This document shows positions 1-8,405 of a stretch of 64,000 nucleotides of DNA, one piece after another (position 1 is the stretch's first letter; each line of letters opens with the position of its first letter). Under the pieces are notes generated by a model. That model saw nothing but the letters and a program-made list of their open reading frames with translations. It ran no database searches and was not told the origin of the DNA. Both the position numbers and the translations under genes were made by a program. This DNA is from Campylobacteraceae bacterium (GTDB taxonomy: Bacteria; Campylobacterota; Campylobacteria; Campylobacterales; Arcobacteraceae): NCBI GenBank assembly GCA_013215945.1, contig JABSOM010000006.1:1-64000 (forward strand). Direction: 5' to 3'.

Positions 1-21
1 ACATTTGAAGTATCATATTCA

Positions 22-46
22 GTTTATAAAAATTACATTTATAAAC
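22..46 (-). other. Leader hairpin of presumed rRNA operon
   Basis: A perfect 9-bp inverted repeat (GTTTATAAA at 22-30, TTTATAAAC at 38-46) with a 7-nt loop lies downstream of the promoter and boxA on the minus strand. In rRNA leaders such stems often serve processing of the 16S precursor; that role is inferred. Confidence 0.45.
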
Positions 47-53
47 CTTAAGT

Positions 54-65
54 TGTTAAAGATCA
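54..65 (-). promoter_or_regulatory. boxA-like antitermination element
   Basis: On the minus strand positions 65 to 54 read TGATCTTTAACA, which matches the E. coli rrn boxA (TGCTCTTTAACA) at 11 of 12 bases. It lies about 45 nt downstream of a near-consensus promoter. BoxA binds NusB/NusE and marks rRNA leaders, so this supports an rRNA operon running leftward out of the window. Confidence 0.7.
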
Positions 66-107
66 TCCAGTCTCTCACGTGTCAGTTTAAAGTGTCACAC
101 TTGATTT

Positions 108-144
108 GGACGGGAATTATAGGAGGTTTTAGCTTCTTTGTCAA
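108..144 (-). promoter_or_regulatory. Consensus sigma70 promoter, probably rrn P
   Basis: The minus strand carries a perfect -35 TTGACA (139-144), a 17-bp spacer and a perfect -10 TATAAT (116-121). The -10 is followed by a G+C-rich discriminator (TCCCGTCC, 108-115), conspicuous in this A+T-rich DNA. Perfect -35 boxes are uncommon in Campylobacterota. A perfect promoter, a GC-rich discriminator and a downstream boxA together are typical of stringently controlled rRNA promoters. The transcript would start near 108 and leave the window to the left. The 16S gene itself is not visible. Confidence 0.75.
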
Positions 145-269
145 GGGATGAAACATAAATGTAGCTTAAATGTTGAAAGTTTCTATTATTTACTTTTTTT
201 AAGCCTTTTCTATAGGCTTTGTAGTGTTATGATAAATTTTGTTTTATTTAATAATACAGAGAGAAACTT

Positions 270-884
270 TTATTTTGAATATAAGGATACATAACCCGTA
301 GTATTACGAATAACAATTGTAGAAGAATCATTGTTTTGATGAATAATTTCTAAATAACAATCTTTTTTAATTTCATTGTTTTCATTTTGATTGGATAAAG
401 AAGCATAAATCTTTCCAGACGAAGAAAAAGAAATCTGTCCCAAACTTTTTGTTTTATTACAAGAAAGTTTAATTTCTTTAATATTATAGTTTTTACTTAG
501 TAATACATGTTTGGATCTGTTCTTATTTTCTTTACATGAGGAAGTAGCATATAAGTATTTAGAATTAAGTGCATCTTTTAAAGTCTCGCTTTGATTTGCA
601 TGACCTTTCATATTTAAATCACTGAACATAATATAATAAATACCACCTATACTTTTATTACAATTTAAAAATTTTAGTGTCCATCGTTTTTTATACCATT
701 TATCTTCATAAGAATATTTATTGTCAATTAACGCTTGGTATCGAAGATTTTTAAGATGTAAAACCAAGTGTTTACTTACTGTTTGTAAATCATTGTTTAT
801 ATAGTTTATTTTTGCAAATATTAAAAAACCACTCATTATTACTAAAACAAAAAGTAACTCTAAAAGCGTAAAACATCTTTTCAT
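270..884 (-). CDS. Type II secretion/type IV pseudopilin-like protein (GspH/FimT type)
   Basis: This 204-residue protein starts with a short basic leader followed by FTLLELLFVLVI, the class III prepilin motif with the conserved Glu at mature position 5. A PilD-type peptidase would cleave just before the Phe and methylate it. The residue before the cut is Cys (Cys4) where Gly is usual, which is odd and might weaken processing. After one N-terminal helix the remainder is a polar globular domain with several Cys, consistent with a minor pseudopilin. It overlaps the upstream membrane glycosyltransferase gene by 4 bp (ATGA), so the two are probably co-translated. No other pilin or secretion genes are nearby, so the machine it serves is unknown. 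Confidence 0.7.
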   Translation of the reverse strand: MKRCFTLLELLFVLVIMSGFLIFAKINYINNDLQTVSKHLVLHLKNLRYQALIDNKYSYEDKWYKKRWTLKFLNCNKSIGGIYYIMFSDLNMKGHANQSETLKDALNSKYLYATSSCKENKNRSKHVLLSKNYNIKEIKLSCNKTKSLGQISFSSSGKIYASLSNQNENNEIKKDCYLEIIHQNNDSSTIVIRNTTGYVSLYSK

Positions 885-2083
885 TTAATATAATACGTTA
901 CTATCTCTTTGTTTTTATATTTAAATTCAAATTTAAATTGGTATTCATTTTTATATACTTCATTCGTGGTCAAATAATATTTATCCCCAGAATCTATTTG
1001 ATAAAAATTTAAACGTTTCATAATTTCTTTATCATCTGAATACACATAATTAACATTTTTTTCTTTTAAATAAACAGAAAGCTCTTGTGCAAAACTGTAT
1101 TTATAGACAAAATGTCTTTTACTTTTTTCTAAAAATAAATAAATTGGTTTATTATAAAAAATAAGTGAATAATTTAACAACAAAATAAAAAAAACCAAGA
1201 TTGCCATAAAATAATGAAAGCGCCTGAAAGCGGGAAGCCTAACCCTAAAGGTGTGAAAAAAAAGTTTTACCATTAAAGGCATAGCAATTATTACAAAAGG
1301 AGCAAAATCTTCAATATACACCTTTTGTCTAAAAGCAAATAACAAAGAAAAAACCAAAGCAACAAAAGAAATATACCAATAAATAGATCTATAGCCTTTT
1401 ACAGCAATACGGTATTGTGAATAAAAAAAATAAATAAACATCAAGGGTGAAAAAACCGACGCATAAATAGCAAAAGTATCTAATAAGTGCCCTCTTGGTT
1501 TTCCACCTGTATCAAAACCATATATACTCATAGACGCACCAAATAAAATTAAAGAGATATAAAAAAGTTTATTGTATTTTTTTTCAAAAGCATAAAAGAA
1601 TAAAGCCAAGTATAAAATTGCAAAAGAGTTATCGATTAATAAACAAAAAAATAAAATATAATAATTGTGTTTTCCAAAAACTTTATAATAGTATAAATAT
1701 AACAGGGTAAAAAATAAAACAATTATTGCAGTATTTACTAATATTGCAGCAGATACCATTCCAGGCAACATCATAAAAAGTACAATATTTATAAAACGAT
1801 CACTTTCATATTTAAAATAATCTTTTGTTAGTACATACATTAAACAAGTACTCATTGCATAAAATAATATAAAAGGAAGTCTTAATGCAATATCGTTTCC
1901 AGGAAAATAATGCAATAAAGGAAAAGTAATAAAAGTTAATAAAGATTTGTTATCCAAGACATTTAAGGCTTCTTTATAAGAAATACTTAAAGTACTCGCT
2001 ACATAAATTAAAGCAAATATGCTAAAACAAAATAAGATATAAAATAAGTATTTATAATTTTTGTCACTTATATTTGCTTGCAT
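881..2083 (-). CDS. Multi-pass membrane glycosyltransferase-like protein (GT39/ArnT-like)
   Basis: This 400-residue protein has about 9-11 hydrophobic segments. An ALRLPFIL motif near residues 66-73, followed by further TM helices, fits the PMT_2/ArnT group of polyprenyl-phosphate-sugar-using glycosyltransferases. The acidic residue in the first periplasmic loop (SYKEAL) sits where the family carries its catalytic Asp/Glu. The C-terminal roughly 70 residues are soluble, as in ArnT-like proteins. It lies 4 nt downstream of the amidotransferase gene and overlaps the pseudopilin gene by 4 bp. Substrate is unknown; glycosylation of lipid, protein or the neighbouring pseudopilin are all possible. 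The family call rests on topology and short motifs. Confidence 0.5.
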   Translation of the reverse strand: MQANISDKNYKYLFYILFCFSIFALIYVASTLSISYKEALNVLDNKSLLTFITFPLLHYFPGNDIALRLPFILFYAMSTCLMYVLTKDYFKYESDRFINIVLFMMLPGMVSAAILVNTAIIVLFFTLLYLYYYKVFGKHNYYILFFCLLIDNSFAILYLALFFYAFEKKYNKLFYISLILFGASMSIYGFDTGGKPRGHLLDTFAIYASVFSPLMFIYFFYSQYRIAVKGYRSIYWYISFVALVFSLLFAFRQKVYIEDFAPFVIIAMPLMVKLFFHTFRVRLPAFRRFHYFMAILVFFILLLNYSLIFYNKPIYLFLEKSKRHFVYKYSFAQELSVYLKEKNVNYVYSDDKEIMKRLNFYQIDSGDKYYLTTNEVYKNEYQFKFEFKYKNKEIVTYYIK

Positions 2084-2087
2084 TAAT

Positions 2088-2657
2088 TTACAACTTCAAA
2101 AAATTATCAATCATCTCATAACCATATTCACTCATGATTGATTCAGGATGAAATTGCACCCCATAAATTTGTTTACCTTCAATTTCTAAACTCATCATTT
2201 CATTATCATCAAGTGATACTGATGTTGGAATTATAATAGAAGGAAGATCCACATTTTCTACACTTAAAGAGTGATATCTTGTTTGTATAAATGTTGCAGG
2301 TAAACCTTTAAAGATTGCCGTCTCTTTTAATACTTTAATTTTAGAAGTTTTTCCATGCATCATATTTTTAGCGCGAATTATTTTTGCACCAAATACCTGA
2401 GCAATACTTTGATGCCCCAAACAAATACCAAAGATAGGTAGTTTATCGCAAAAATACTCAATAACTTCTAAACAAATTCCTGCATCATCGGGTGTAGAAG
2501 GGCCAGGAGATATTATGATTTTTTCTGGGTTTAAGGCTTCAATTTCTTTTATGTTTAGTTCATCGTTACGTATAATTTTTAAATCCGCCCCAAGTTCTTT
2601 ACAATATTGAACAATGTTATATGTAAATGAATCATAATTATCAATCATAAGAATCAT
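2088..2657 (-). CDS. trpG/pabA: Glutamine amidotransferase, anthranilate/aminodeoxychorismate synthase component II
   Basis: This class I glutamine amidotransferase supplies ammonia to the chorismate-using partner TrpE or PabB. It shows the opening MIDNYDSFTYN, the nucleophile motif GICLGHQSI (Cys), and the HPES motif with the catalytic His and Glu near the C-terminus. At 189 residues it has the normal family length. I start it at the ATG at 2657 because AGGGAA sits 6 nt upstream of it; an in-frame ATG at 2672 has no such site. There is no trpE or pabB neighbour, so sequence alone cannot say whether it serves tryptophan, folate or both. Confidence 0.88.
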   Translation of the reverse strand: MILMIDNYDSFTYNIVQYCKELGADLKIIRNDELNIKEIEALNPEKIIISPGPSTPDDAGICLEVIEYFCDKLPIFGICLGHQSIAQVFGAKIIRAKNMMHGKTSKIKVLKETAIFKGLPATFIQTRYHSLSVENVDLPSIIIPTSVSLDDNEMMSLEIEGKQIYGVQFHPESIMSEYGYEMIDNFLKL

Positions 2658-2779
2658 CAGTATTTCCCTCATCTTTGTCTAAGTAAAATTTATTATATTA
2701 ATTATTCGCATTATATCAAGATAAAGTTAAATAGGAATTTTTTGTTTTTTTATGCAAAGAAGTAACAAATTTGCAAACA

Positions 2780-2794
2780 TAATGATAACCATTA
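2780..2794. promoter_or_regulatory. Candidate Fur box upstream of fbpABC
   Basis: TAATGATAACCATTA matches the central 15 bases of the E. coli Fur consensus (GATAATGATAATCATTATC) at 14 positions. It lies 66 bp before fbpA and overlaps a possible -10 (CATAAT, 2778-2783). Iron repression of the downstream ferric transporter is the natural inference. Confidence 0.65.
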
Positions 2795-2860
2795 CTACTA
2801 TTAAGATTATTTAAAGGTAACTTTCTTTATCATTCCCTTATATAAAAAAAAAGGAAACCC

Positions 2861-3868
2861 ATGTTTAAAAAACTTGTATTAAGTTCATTAGTATTAGCCA
2901 GCTCAGTATTTGCTGCTAACGAGGTAAATGTTTACTCTCACAGACATTACGACACAGATAAAACTCTTTTCAAAATGTTTGAAGAAAAAACAGGAATTAA
3001 AGTAAATGTTGTTAAAGCAAAAGCTTCAGCATTAATTAAAAGAATTGCTTCTGAAGGTGAAAATTCACCAGCAGATATCTTAATTACTGTAGATGCAGGA
3101 AGATTATTTCAAGCAAAATCACAAGATTTATTACAGTCTATTGAATCTGATTATTTAACAAAAAACATTCCTGCTAATTACAGAGATGTTGATAATAAGT
3201 GGTTTGCATTAACTAAAAGATCAAGAGTAGCTGTTTATAAAATTGGTTCAGGTACGGATCAAGAATTATCTACTTATGAAGATTTAGCTAACCCTAAATT
3301 CAAAGGTCAAATTGTTGTAAGATCTTCTAATAACATTTATAACCAATCTTTATTAGCTGCAATGATTGAACATCATGGTGAAGCGTATGCATTATCTTGG
3401 GCTAAAGGTGTAGTTGCAAATATGGCGAGAACTCCAAAAGGTAATGACAGAGCACAAGTTAAAGCAGTAGCTAATGGAATTGGTAAAATTGCGATTGCAA
3501 ATACTTATTACATTGGTAAAATGGTTAATAACAAAGACAAATCTCAAAGAGAAGCTGTTGCAAAAATGAAAATCTTTTTCCCAAAATTTGAAAAAGGTGG
3601 AACACATATTAATGTATCTGGTGCTGGAGTTGCAAAATATGCACCTAATAAAGCAAATGCAATTAAGTTTATTGAATTTTTAGCTTCTGCTGATGCTCAA
3701 AAATTATTTGCTCAAGGAAATTATGAATATCCTGTATTAGCAGGTATAGAATCATCTCCTTTAGTAACATCTTGGGGAACATTTAAAGAAGATAATATTT
3801 CTATTAACTCTTTAGGTCAAAACAATGCAAAAGCTGTTAAAATATTCGATCAAGCTGGATGGAAATAA
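2861..3868 (+). CDS. fbpA: Periplasmic ferric-iron-binding protein of an ABC transporter
   Basis: This 335-residue solute-binding protein captures Fe3+ in the periplasm and hands it to FbpB. A signal peptide spans residues 1-18 (cleavage at VFA-AN). His29-Tyr30 in the YSHRHYD motif, Tyr160, and the pair Tyr216-Tyr217 (NTYYIGK) reproduce the spacing of the five iron ligands described for C. jejuni cFbpA, so an anion-independent five-ligand site is expected. It heads a three-gene operon with fbpB and fbpC behind a candidate Fur box. A good ribosome site (AAAAAGGAAA) precedes the ATG. Confidence 0.92.
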   Translation: MFKKLVLSSLVLASSVFAANEVNVYSHRHYDTDKTLFKMFEEKTGIKVNVVKAKASALIKRIASEGENSPADILITVDAGRLFQAKSQDLLQSIESDYLTKNIPANYRDVDNKWFALTKRSRVAVYKIGSGTDQELSTYEDLANPKFKGQIVVRSSNNIYNQSLLAAMIEHHGEAYALSWAKGVVANMARTPKGNDRAQVKAVANGIGKIAIANTYYIGKMVNNKDKSQREAVAKMKIFFPKFEKGGTHINVSGAGVAKYAPNKANAIKFIEFLASADAQKLFAQGNYEYPVLAGIESSPLVTSWGTFKEDNISINSLGQNNAKAVKIFDQAGWK

Positions 3869-3887
3869 ATTTAACGGATTTTAATAA

Positions 3888-5474
3888 TTGAAATATTTTA
3901 AAAAACTAACAATAAGTAGCGGTATTTTAACCCTACTTATTGCTTTACCTGCTTTACTAATTTTAGTAAATATTCTTAGCCCTAATACTGAAAACTGGCA
4001 ACATCTTAAAGATACAGTTTTGAGTGAGTATGTTTTTAATTCATTGTATATTATGTTTGGTGTCGCATTTTTAACATCAATTATAGGTTTTACTACGGCT
4101 TATATAACAACAATGTATAGTTTTACTTTCTCAAAATTCTATCATTATGCATTAATTTTACCTTTTGCTATTCCTACTTATATTATCTCTTATGTTTACG
4201 CAGGAATGTTTGATATTACAGGTTCAGTTACTATGTTTATTCTTGATTTATTAGGAAAAGAAAATATTACCCAAGTTTATTATATGGATATTATGTCAAT
4301 TGAAGGTGCAATACTTGTAATGTCTTTGGTTTTATATCCTTATGTTTATTTAATATCAAAAACCTATTTAATAGCTGAATCTGCCTCTATTATTGATGCT
4401 TCTAAAACAATGGGATTAAGTCCCTTTGATACCTTTGTAAAAGTAATTATTCCTATTTCACGCCCAGCAATAGTAGCTGGAACTATTTTAGCTGTTATGG
4501 AAGCAGTGGCTGATTTTGGGGTTGTTGATTATTATGGAGTGCCTACTTTTGTAACAGGAATATTTAGAACCTGGTATGGAATGGGTTCTGTTGAAGATGC
4601 ATCAAAATTAGCTTCTATGCTCATGTTATTTGTTTTTACCTTAATCTTTTTAGAACGTTTTCAAAGACGTAATATTAGATACAGATCCTCAGGAAAAGAT
4701 TTCGCACCTATTTGTAAAACACCTTTAAAAGGGAAAGCAAACGTATTCGCTTTTATTATTTGTTTTATACCTGTATTTATGGGATTTATTCTTCCTTTAG
4801 CGCAAATGACTCATTGGTTTATTTTGTCTTATGAAGATGTAATTGATGAAGATTTTATTCGTATTTTACTGCAAACCTTAAGTCTTGGCCTTGGAGGTTC
4901 ACTTTTAATTACAATGCTTGGTTTTATATTTGTTTATAATGTACGTTTACATAAAAACAAAATCAGTGATAATTTAACACAAATTGTTAAATTGGGTTAT
5001 TCAATTCCAGGAGCAGTAGTTGCAGTTGGAGTATTAAGTTTTTTCTCACATATAGATAATGCATTTAATATTTTTATTTCGGGAAGTATACTTTCTATAA
5101 TCTTTGCGTATTGTGTTAGATTTTTAGCAATTTCTATTAATAACTACGAATCTGGATTTTCAAAAATTCCACAATCTTATGATGATGCATGTAAAACAAT
5201 GAGCATAAGTGAAACAGGGAAATTAAGAACCGTCATTTTCCCACTGATAAAAAATTCTGCACTTGCATCTTTTATAGTTGTATTTATTGAAATAATAAAA
5301 GAATTACCCTTGACAATGATTTTACGTCCTTTTAATTTTGATACCTTAGCTGTATATTCTCATGAACTTGTAGGACAAGCTCAATTATATGAATCTTCAG
5401 TACCAGCTATGTTTATTGTTATTTTGGGAATTGTTTCTGTTTTGTTACTGGCTAAAAAAATGATAAAGGATTAA
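3888..5474 (+). CDS. fbpB: Ferric-iron ABC transporter permease (tandem two-domain)
   Basis: This 528-residue inner-membrane permease forms the iron channel of the FbpABC importer. About 12 hydrophobic helices form two homologous halves. Each half has a cytoplasmic coupling EAA-type loop, near residues 165-195 (DASKTMGLSPFDTF) and residues 430-450 (DACKTMSISETGK). The fused double-permease length is normal for the FbpB/ThiP group. I use TTG at 3888 as start: it directly precedes KYFKKLTISSGIL and follows fbpA by 19 nt, with only a weak ribosome site, so translation may depend on coupling to fbpA. Confidence 0.9.
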   Translation: MKYFKKLTISSGILTLLIALPALLILVNILSPNTENWQHLKDTVLSEYVFNSLYIMFGVAFLTSIIGFTTAYITTMYSFTFSKFYHYALILPFAIPTYIISYVYAGMFDITGSVTMFILDLLGKENITQVYYMDIMSIEGAILVMSLVLYPYVYLISKTYLIAESASIIDASKTMGLSPFDTFVKVIIPISRPAIVAGTILAVMEAVADFGVVDYYGVPTFVTGIFRTWYGMGSVEDASKLASMLMLFVFTLIFLERFQRRNIRYRSSGKDFAPICKTPLKGKANVFAFIICFIPVFMGFILPLAQMTHWFILSYEDVIDEDFIRILLQTLSLGLGGSLLITMLGFIFVYNVRLHKNKISDNLTQIVKLGYSIPGAVVAVGVLSFFSHIDNAFNIFISGSILSIIFAYCVRFLAISINNYESGFSKIPQSYDDACKTMSISETGKLRTVIFPLIKNSALASFIVVFIEIIKELPLTMILRPFNFDTLAVYSHELVGQAQLYESSVPAMFIVILGIVSVLLLAKKMIKD

Positions 5475-5475
5475 T

Positions 5476-6474
5476 ATGCTTGGAATTTGTCTTAAAGACT
5501 TCTCAATAGCTTTTGGTAATACACAAATTTTAGAAAATGTATCTTTTGATGTAAAAGATGGAGAAATTGTTACTATTTTAGGAGCCAGTGGTTCAGGAAA
5601 AAGTACAATATTACGTTCAATTTCTTCTCTTGAAGATAAGTATAAAGGGGATATTTATTTACATACGTGTTATTTAAAGAAAAACCAAAATTCATGTGCA
5701 ACGCAAGATATTGGTTATATTTTTCAAGATTATGCCCTCTTTCCTCATTTAAATGTACTTCAAAACATAACATTTGCACTAAAAGACCTAAGTAAAAAAG
5801 AAAAAGAAATACAAGCAGATAAACTCTTAGAACTCTTTGATTTAGAAGAACATAAATACAAACAAATACATGAATTATCAGGTGGACAGCAGCAAAGAGT
5901 TTCAATTGCCAGAGTAATTGCTTATAAACCAAAAGTTCTTTTACTGGATGAGCCTTTTTCAAATCTTGATTCAATTTTACGAAATAAAACAAAAATTTGG
6001 TTAAAAGGTATTATTAAAGAATTTGGATTTTCTGCTATTTTAGTAACCCATGATAAAAAAGAAGCTTTGAGTATTTCAGATAAAATTGCTATTATTCAAA
6101 ACAAAACCATTGTTCAATTTGGAACACCTAAAGAGTTGTTTTCTAATCCTGTGAATAAATATGTTGCAAACTTTTTAGGAGATATTAATGAATTACCAAA
6201 AGAAATTCTAAAAGATTTTGATTTAAAAAATAAAAACAATGATGATCTTATTATAAGAGTTAATAAAACCTTCCTTACCAAGAAAAAAAATGAGCATAAA
6301 CTTCGTTTACTTGATATTTCTTATTGTGGGGATTATTATGAACTGTCTTTGGAGTTCACAAAATATAATAACTACGTAATAATCATTAATGTAGAAGACT
6401 TAAATGGTTACACTAAAGAATCGGAATTGTATTTAGATATAAAAAAAGAAAATCTTATTTTAATTAAACCCTAG
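5476..6474 (+). CDS. fbpC: Ferric-iron ABC transporter ATP-binding protein
   Basis: This 332-residue ATPase powers the FbpAB importer. Visible motifs are Walker A GASGSGKST (near 36-44), the Q-loop segment around IFQDYALFPHL, the signature LSGGQQQRVSIARV, Walker B VLLLDEPFSNLD and the H-loop VTHD. A roughly 100-residue C-terminal extension fits the regulatory domain of FbpC/PotA-type ATPases. It starts one base after the fbpB stop, and a strong hairpin terminator follows its own stop. Confidence 0.93.
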   Translation: MLGICLKDFSIAFGNTQILENVSFDVKDGEIVTILGASGSGKSTILRSISSLEDKYKGDIYLHTCYLKKNQNSCATQDIGYIFQDYALFPHLNVLQNITFALKDLSKKEKEIQADKLLELFDLEEHKYKQIHELSGGQQQRVSIARVIAYKPKVLLLDEPFSNLDSILRNKTKIWLKGIIKEFGFSAILVTHDKKEALSISDKIAIIQNKTIVQFGTPKELFSNPVNKYVANFLGDINELPKEILKDFDLKNKNNDDLIIRVNKTFLTKKKNEHKLRLLDISYCGDYYELSLEFTKYNNYVIIINVEDLNGYTKESELYLDIKKENLILIKP

Positions 6475-6475
6475 G

Positions 6476-6510
6476 ACTTGTAAGAGATCTCTCTTACAAG
6501 TGCCATTTTT
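6476..6510. terminator. Bidirectional hairpin terminator between convergent genes
   Basis: ACTTGTAAGAGA (6476-6487) and TCTCTTACAAGT (6490-6501) form a 12-bp perfect inverted repeat, followed on the plus strand by a run of T (6505-6510). It directly follows the fbpC stop, and it contains the stop codon and last codons of the convergent decarboxylase gene, so it probably ends transcription from both sides. Confidence 0.85.
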
Positions 6511-8308
6511 TCTTAAAAGCATCATCAATATCTATAATGCCACGTTTTTGTAAAGAATCCAACACTTCTTGCGTGCAATCAACATCATCTGGCCATCTTC
6601 TTTTAAAATTATCCATTGTATTTTTATTAGTAGCATCAATGCAAATAGTATTTTCATGAAAGAAAATATCTCTGTTTGAATCAATATTATTAACAACTCT
6701 CCATAACAACATATATTCATTGTTTAAATCGTTTTGGTTCTTTTCATCAATAATAATAAGTATTTTAACATGAGCAGATATTTTTTTGATATCTTCAAAT
6801 AATTCTTTTTGTGAACGCTGTTTATCTACAGTTATAATAGTAATTGGATTTTTAGTATCTAAGAAATATTGTTTTAATTCTTTTATTTCAGAACTCATAG
6901 TTTGCAGTTTTTTTAAAAGTTCTTCATCACTTAGTATCTTAATACCTAATTCTTTAACTTCTTTTCCCGTACAATCAAGTCCTAATTTTCCTCCAAGAGC
7001 AAATCTTGGGCTTGAATGATCCAAAGCATCAACCACACCTCTTGTTATTAATATTTCTTCTATATCAATTCTATTTAATATATAACGCGTTAAATCTTCA
7101 TGAGAAGTAAGAGCAGGTGCATCATGATTAACAAAAATGGCATGTTTTACAAAAGACATTTGTCCAACACCCCAAAAAGCATGCATCATTTGTTGCGCGT
7201 GGCCGGGATAAAGTGTTTTAATTTTAGCAATAATTAAATTATGATAAACACCATTTTCAGGCATGTAATAATCAATTAAATCAGGGCAAGTAGTTTGTAA
7301 TAAAGGTAAAAATATTCTCTCAGTTGCATGCCCCATATATTTATCTTCTAAAGGTGGTTTTCCTACAACTGTTGCTAAAAATACTGCATCTTTCTTTTTT
7401 GTAATGGCGCTTACTTCCATAAAAGGGTATTCTTCTTCAAGGGTATAATATCCCGTATGATCTCCAAAAGGACCTTCTATTTTCATTTTTGAAGGATCTA
7501 CAAAACCTTCAATAACATAATCATTATCAACAGGAATAGCTATATCATTCGTAATACTTTTAACCAATTTTGCATTTTTATTTTTAATAAAACCATAAAG
7601 CATTAATTCAAAAACTCCAATAGGTAAAGGTGCTTGTCCACACCAAATATACATAGGATCGCCTCCAATTCCAATAGATACAGGCATTTTTTTACCAGCT
7701 TCTTTATATTCATGAAAAAAGTGATTTGAATCTTTATGTATTTGCCAATGCATTCCTAGTGTATGATCATCATATACTTGTAGTCTGTACATTCCTAAAT
7801 TTTTCATTTCTCCATTTAAAGAAGTAGTATAAACTTGCCCCATAGTAATAAAAGGACCCCCATCTTGTTCCCAAGTAGTAAGCACTGGTAAATCACTTAA
7901 TTTGGCATCTTTTCCTAAGAGTACAATTTCTTGACAAGCAGCTTTTGCTTTTGAAACTTTGGGAATGGTATTTTTTAATGAAAATAGTTTGCCAAATAAA
8001 GCAAATTTATCACCCAAGGTTTTAGGCGGTTTCATTTTAAGTAAAGACTCTATCTCCGCACCTATTTTATCTCCATCCCCTATAAATAATTCAACTGCTT
8101 TTTCGTTACAAAATACATTCATAAGTACGGGTTCATCAAATTTTTTATTGTTTTTTTTATCTATTACATTCGTAAATAATAATGCTTTTGAATCTTTAGT
8201 TTTAACTTCTATATACGCAATATGTGGAATTTCTAAGTAAATATCAAGTTCATCATCAATAATTCGTAGTAAGTCATGTTCTTTTAGCAGTGCAATTGCT
8301 TCTTTCAT
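6494..8308 (-). CDS. UbiD-family decarboxylase, probably menaquinone biosynthesis (futalosine route)
   Basis: This 604-residue protein belongs to the prenylated-FMN UbiD decarboxylases. The MYRLQVYDD segment and EGPFGDHTGYYT carry the Arg and Glu of the family's E-R-E active site, and DKYMGHATER and PGHAQQMMHAFWG are further family blocks. The length, over 100 residues more than E. coli UbiD, fits the menaquinone decarboxylase subgroup of organisms using the futalosine pathway, where it would decarboxylate the dihydroxynaphthoate precursor. It stands alone, convergent with fbpC. Subgroup assignment is inference from length and phylum; the family assignment is firm. Confidence 0.82.
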   Translation of the reverse strand: MKEAIALLKEHDLLRIIDDELDIYLEIPHIAYIEVKTKDSKALLFTNVIDKKNNKKFDEPVLMNVFCNEKAVELFIGDGDKIGAEIESLLKMKPPKTLGDKFALFGKLFSLKNTIPKVSKAKAACQEIVLLGKDAKLSDLPVLTTWEQDGGPFITMGQVYTTSLNGEMKNLGMYRLQVYDDHTLGMHWQIHKDSNHFFHEYKEAGKKMPVSIGIGGDPMYIWCGQAPLPIGVFELMLYGFIKNKNAKLVKSITNDIAIPVDNDYVIEGFVDPSKMKIEGPFGDHTGYYTLEEEYPFMEVSAITKKKDAVFLATVVGKPPLEDKYMGHATERIFLPLLQTTCPDLIDYYMPENGVYHNLIIAKIKTLYPGHAQQMMHAFWGVGQMSFVKHAIFVNHDAPALTSHEDLTRYILNRIDIEEILITRGVVDALDHSSPRFALGGKLGLDCTGKEVKELGIKILSDEELLKKLQTMSSEIKELKQYFLDTKNPITIITVDKQRSQKELFEDIKKISAHVKILIIIDEKNQNDLNNEYMLLWRVVNNIDSNRDIFFHENTICIDATNKNTMDNFKRRWPDDVDCTQEVLDSLQKRGIIDIDDAFKKKWHL

Positions 8309-8360
8309 GGTTTCCCTCTTTTTAAAATATTTGTTATTCTATCTTATTTTTTATTTTATT

Positions 8361-8369
8361 TGCTATAAT
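8361..8369 (+). promoter_or_regulatory. Extended -10 promoter of the patB-like gene
   Basis: TGCTATAAT is a perfect extended -10 element in a T-rich context, 37 nt before the start codon. This is the usual Campylobacterota sigma70 arrangement, with no clear -35. Confidence 0.6.
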
Positions 8370-8405
8370 TCTATTAAGTAAATCTCTACATAGGAAGAAT
8401 GAAAT

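Noticed and set aside
201-219. AAGCC/GGCTT hairpin after the pseudopilin gene as terminator
   Set aside because: Only five pairs, and on the minus strand the tract that follows is A rather than T.
5573-5992. 139-codon minus-strand frame opposite fbpC
   Set aside because: It lies wholly inside the well-supported ABC ATPase gene, has no recognisable motif or ribosome site, and is explained as an antisense shadow.
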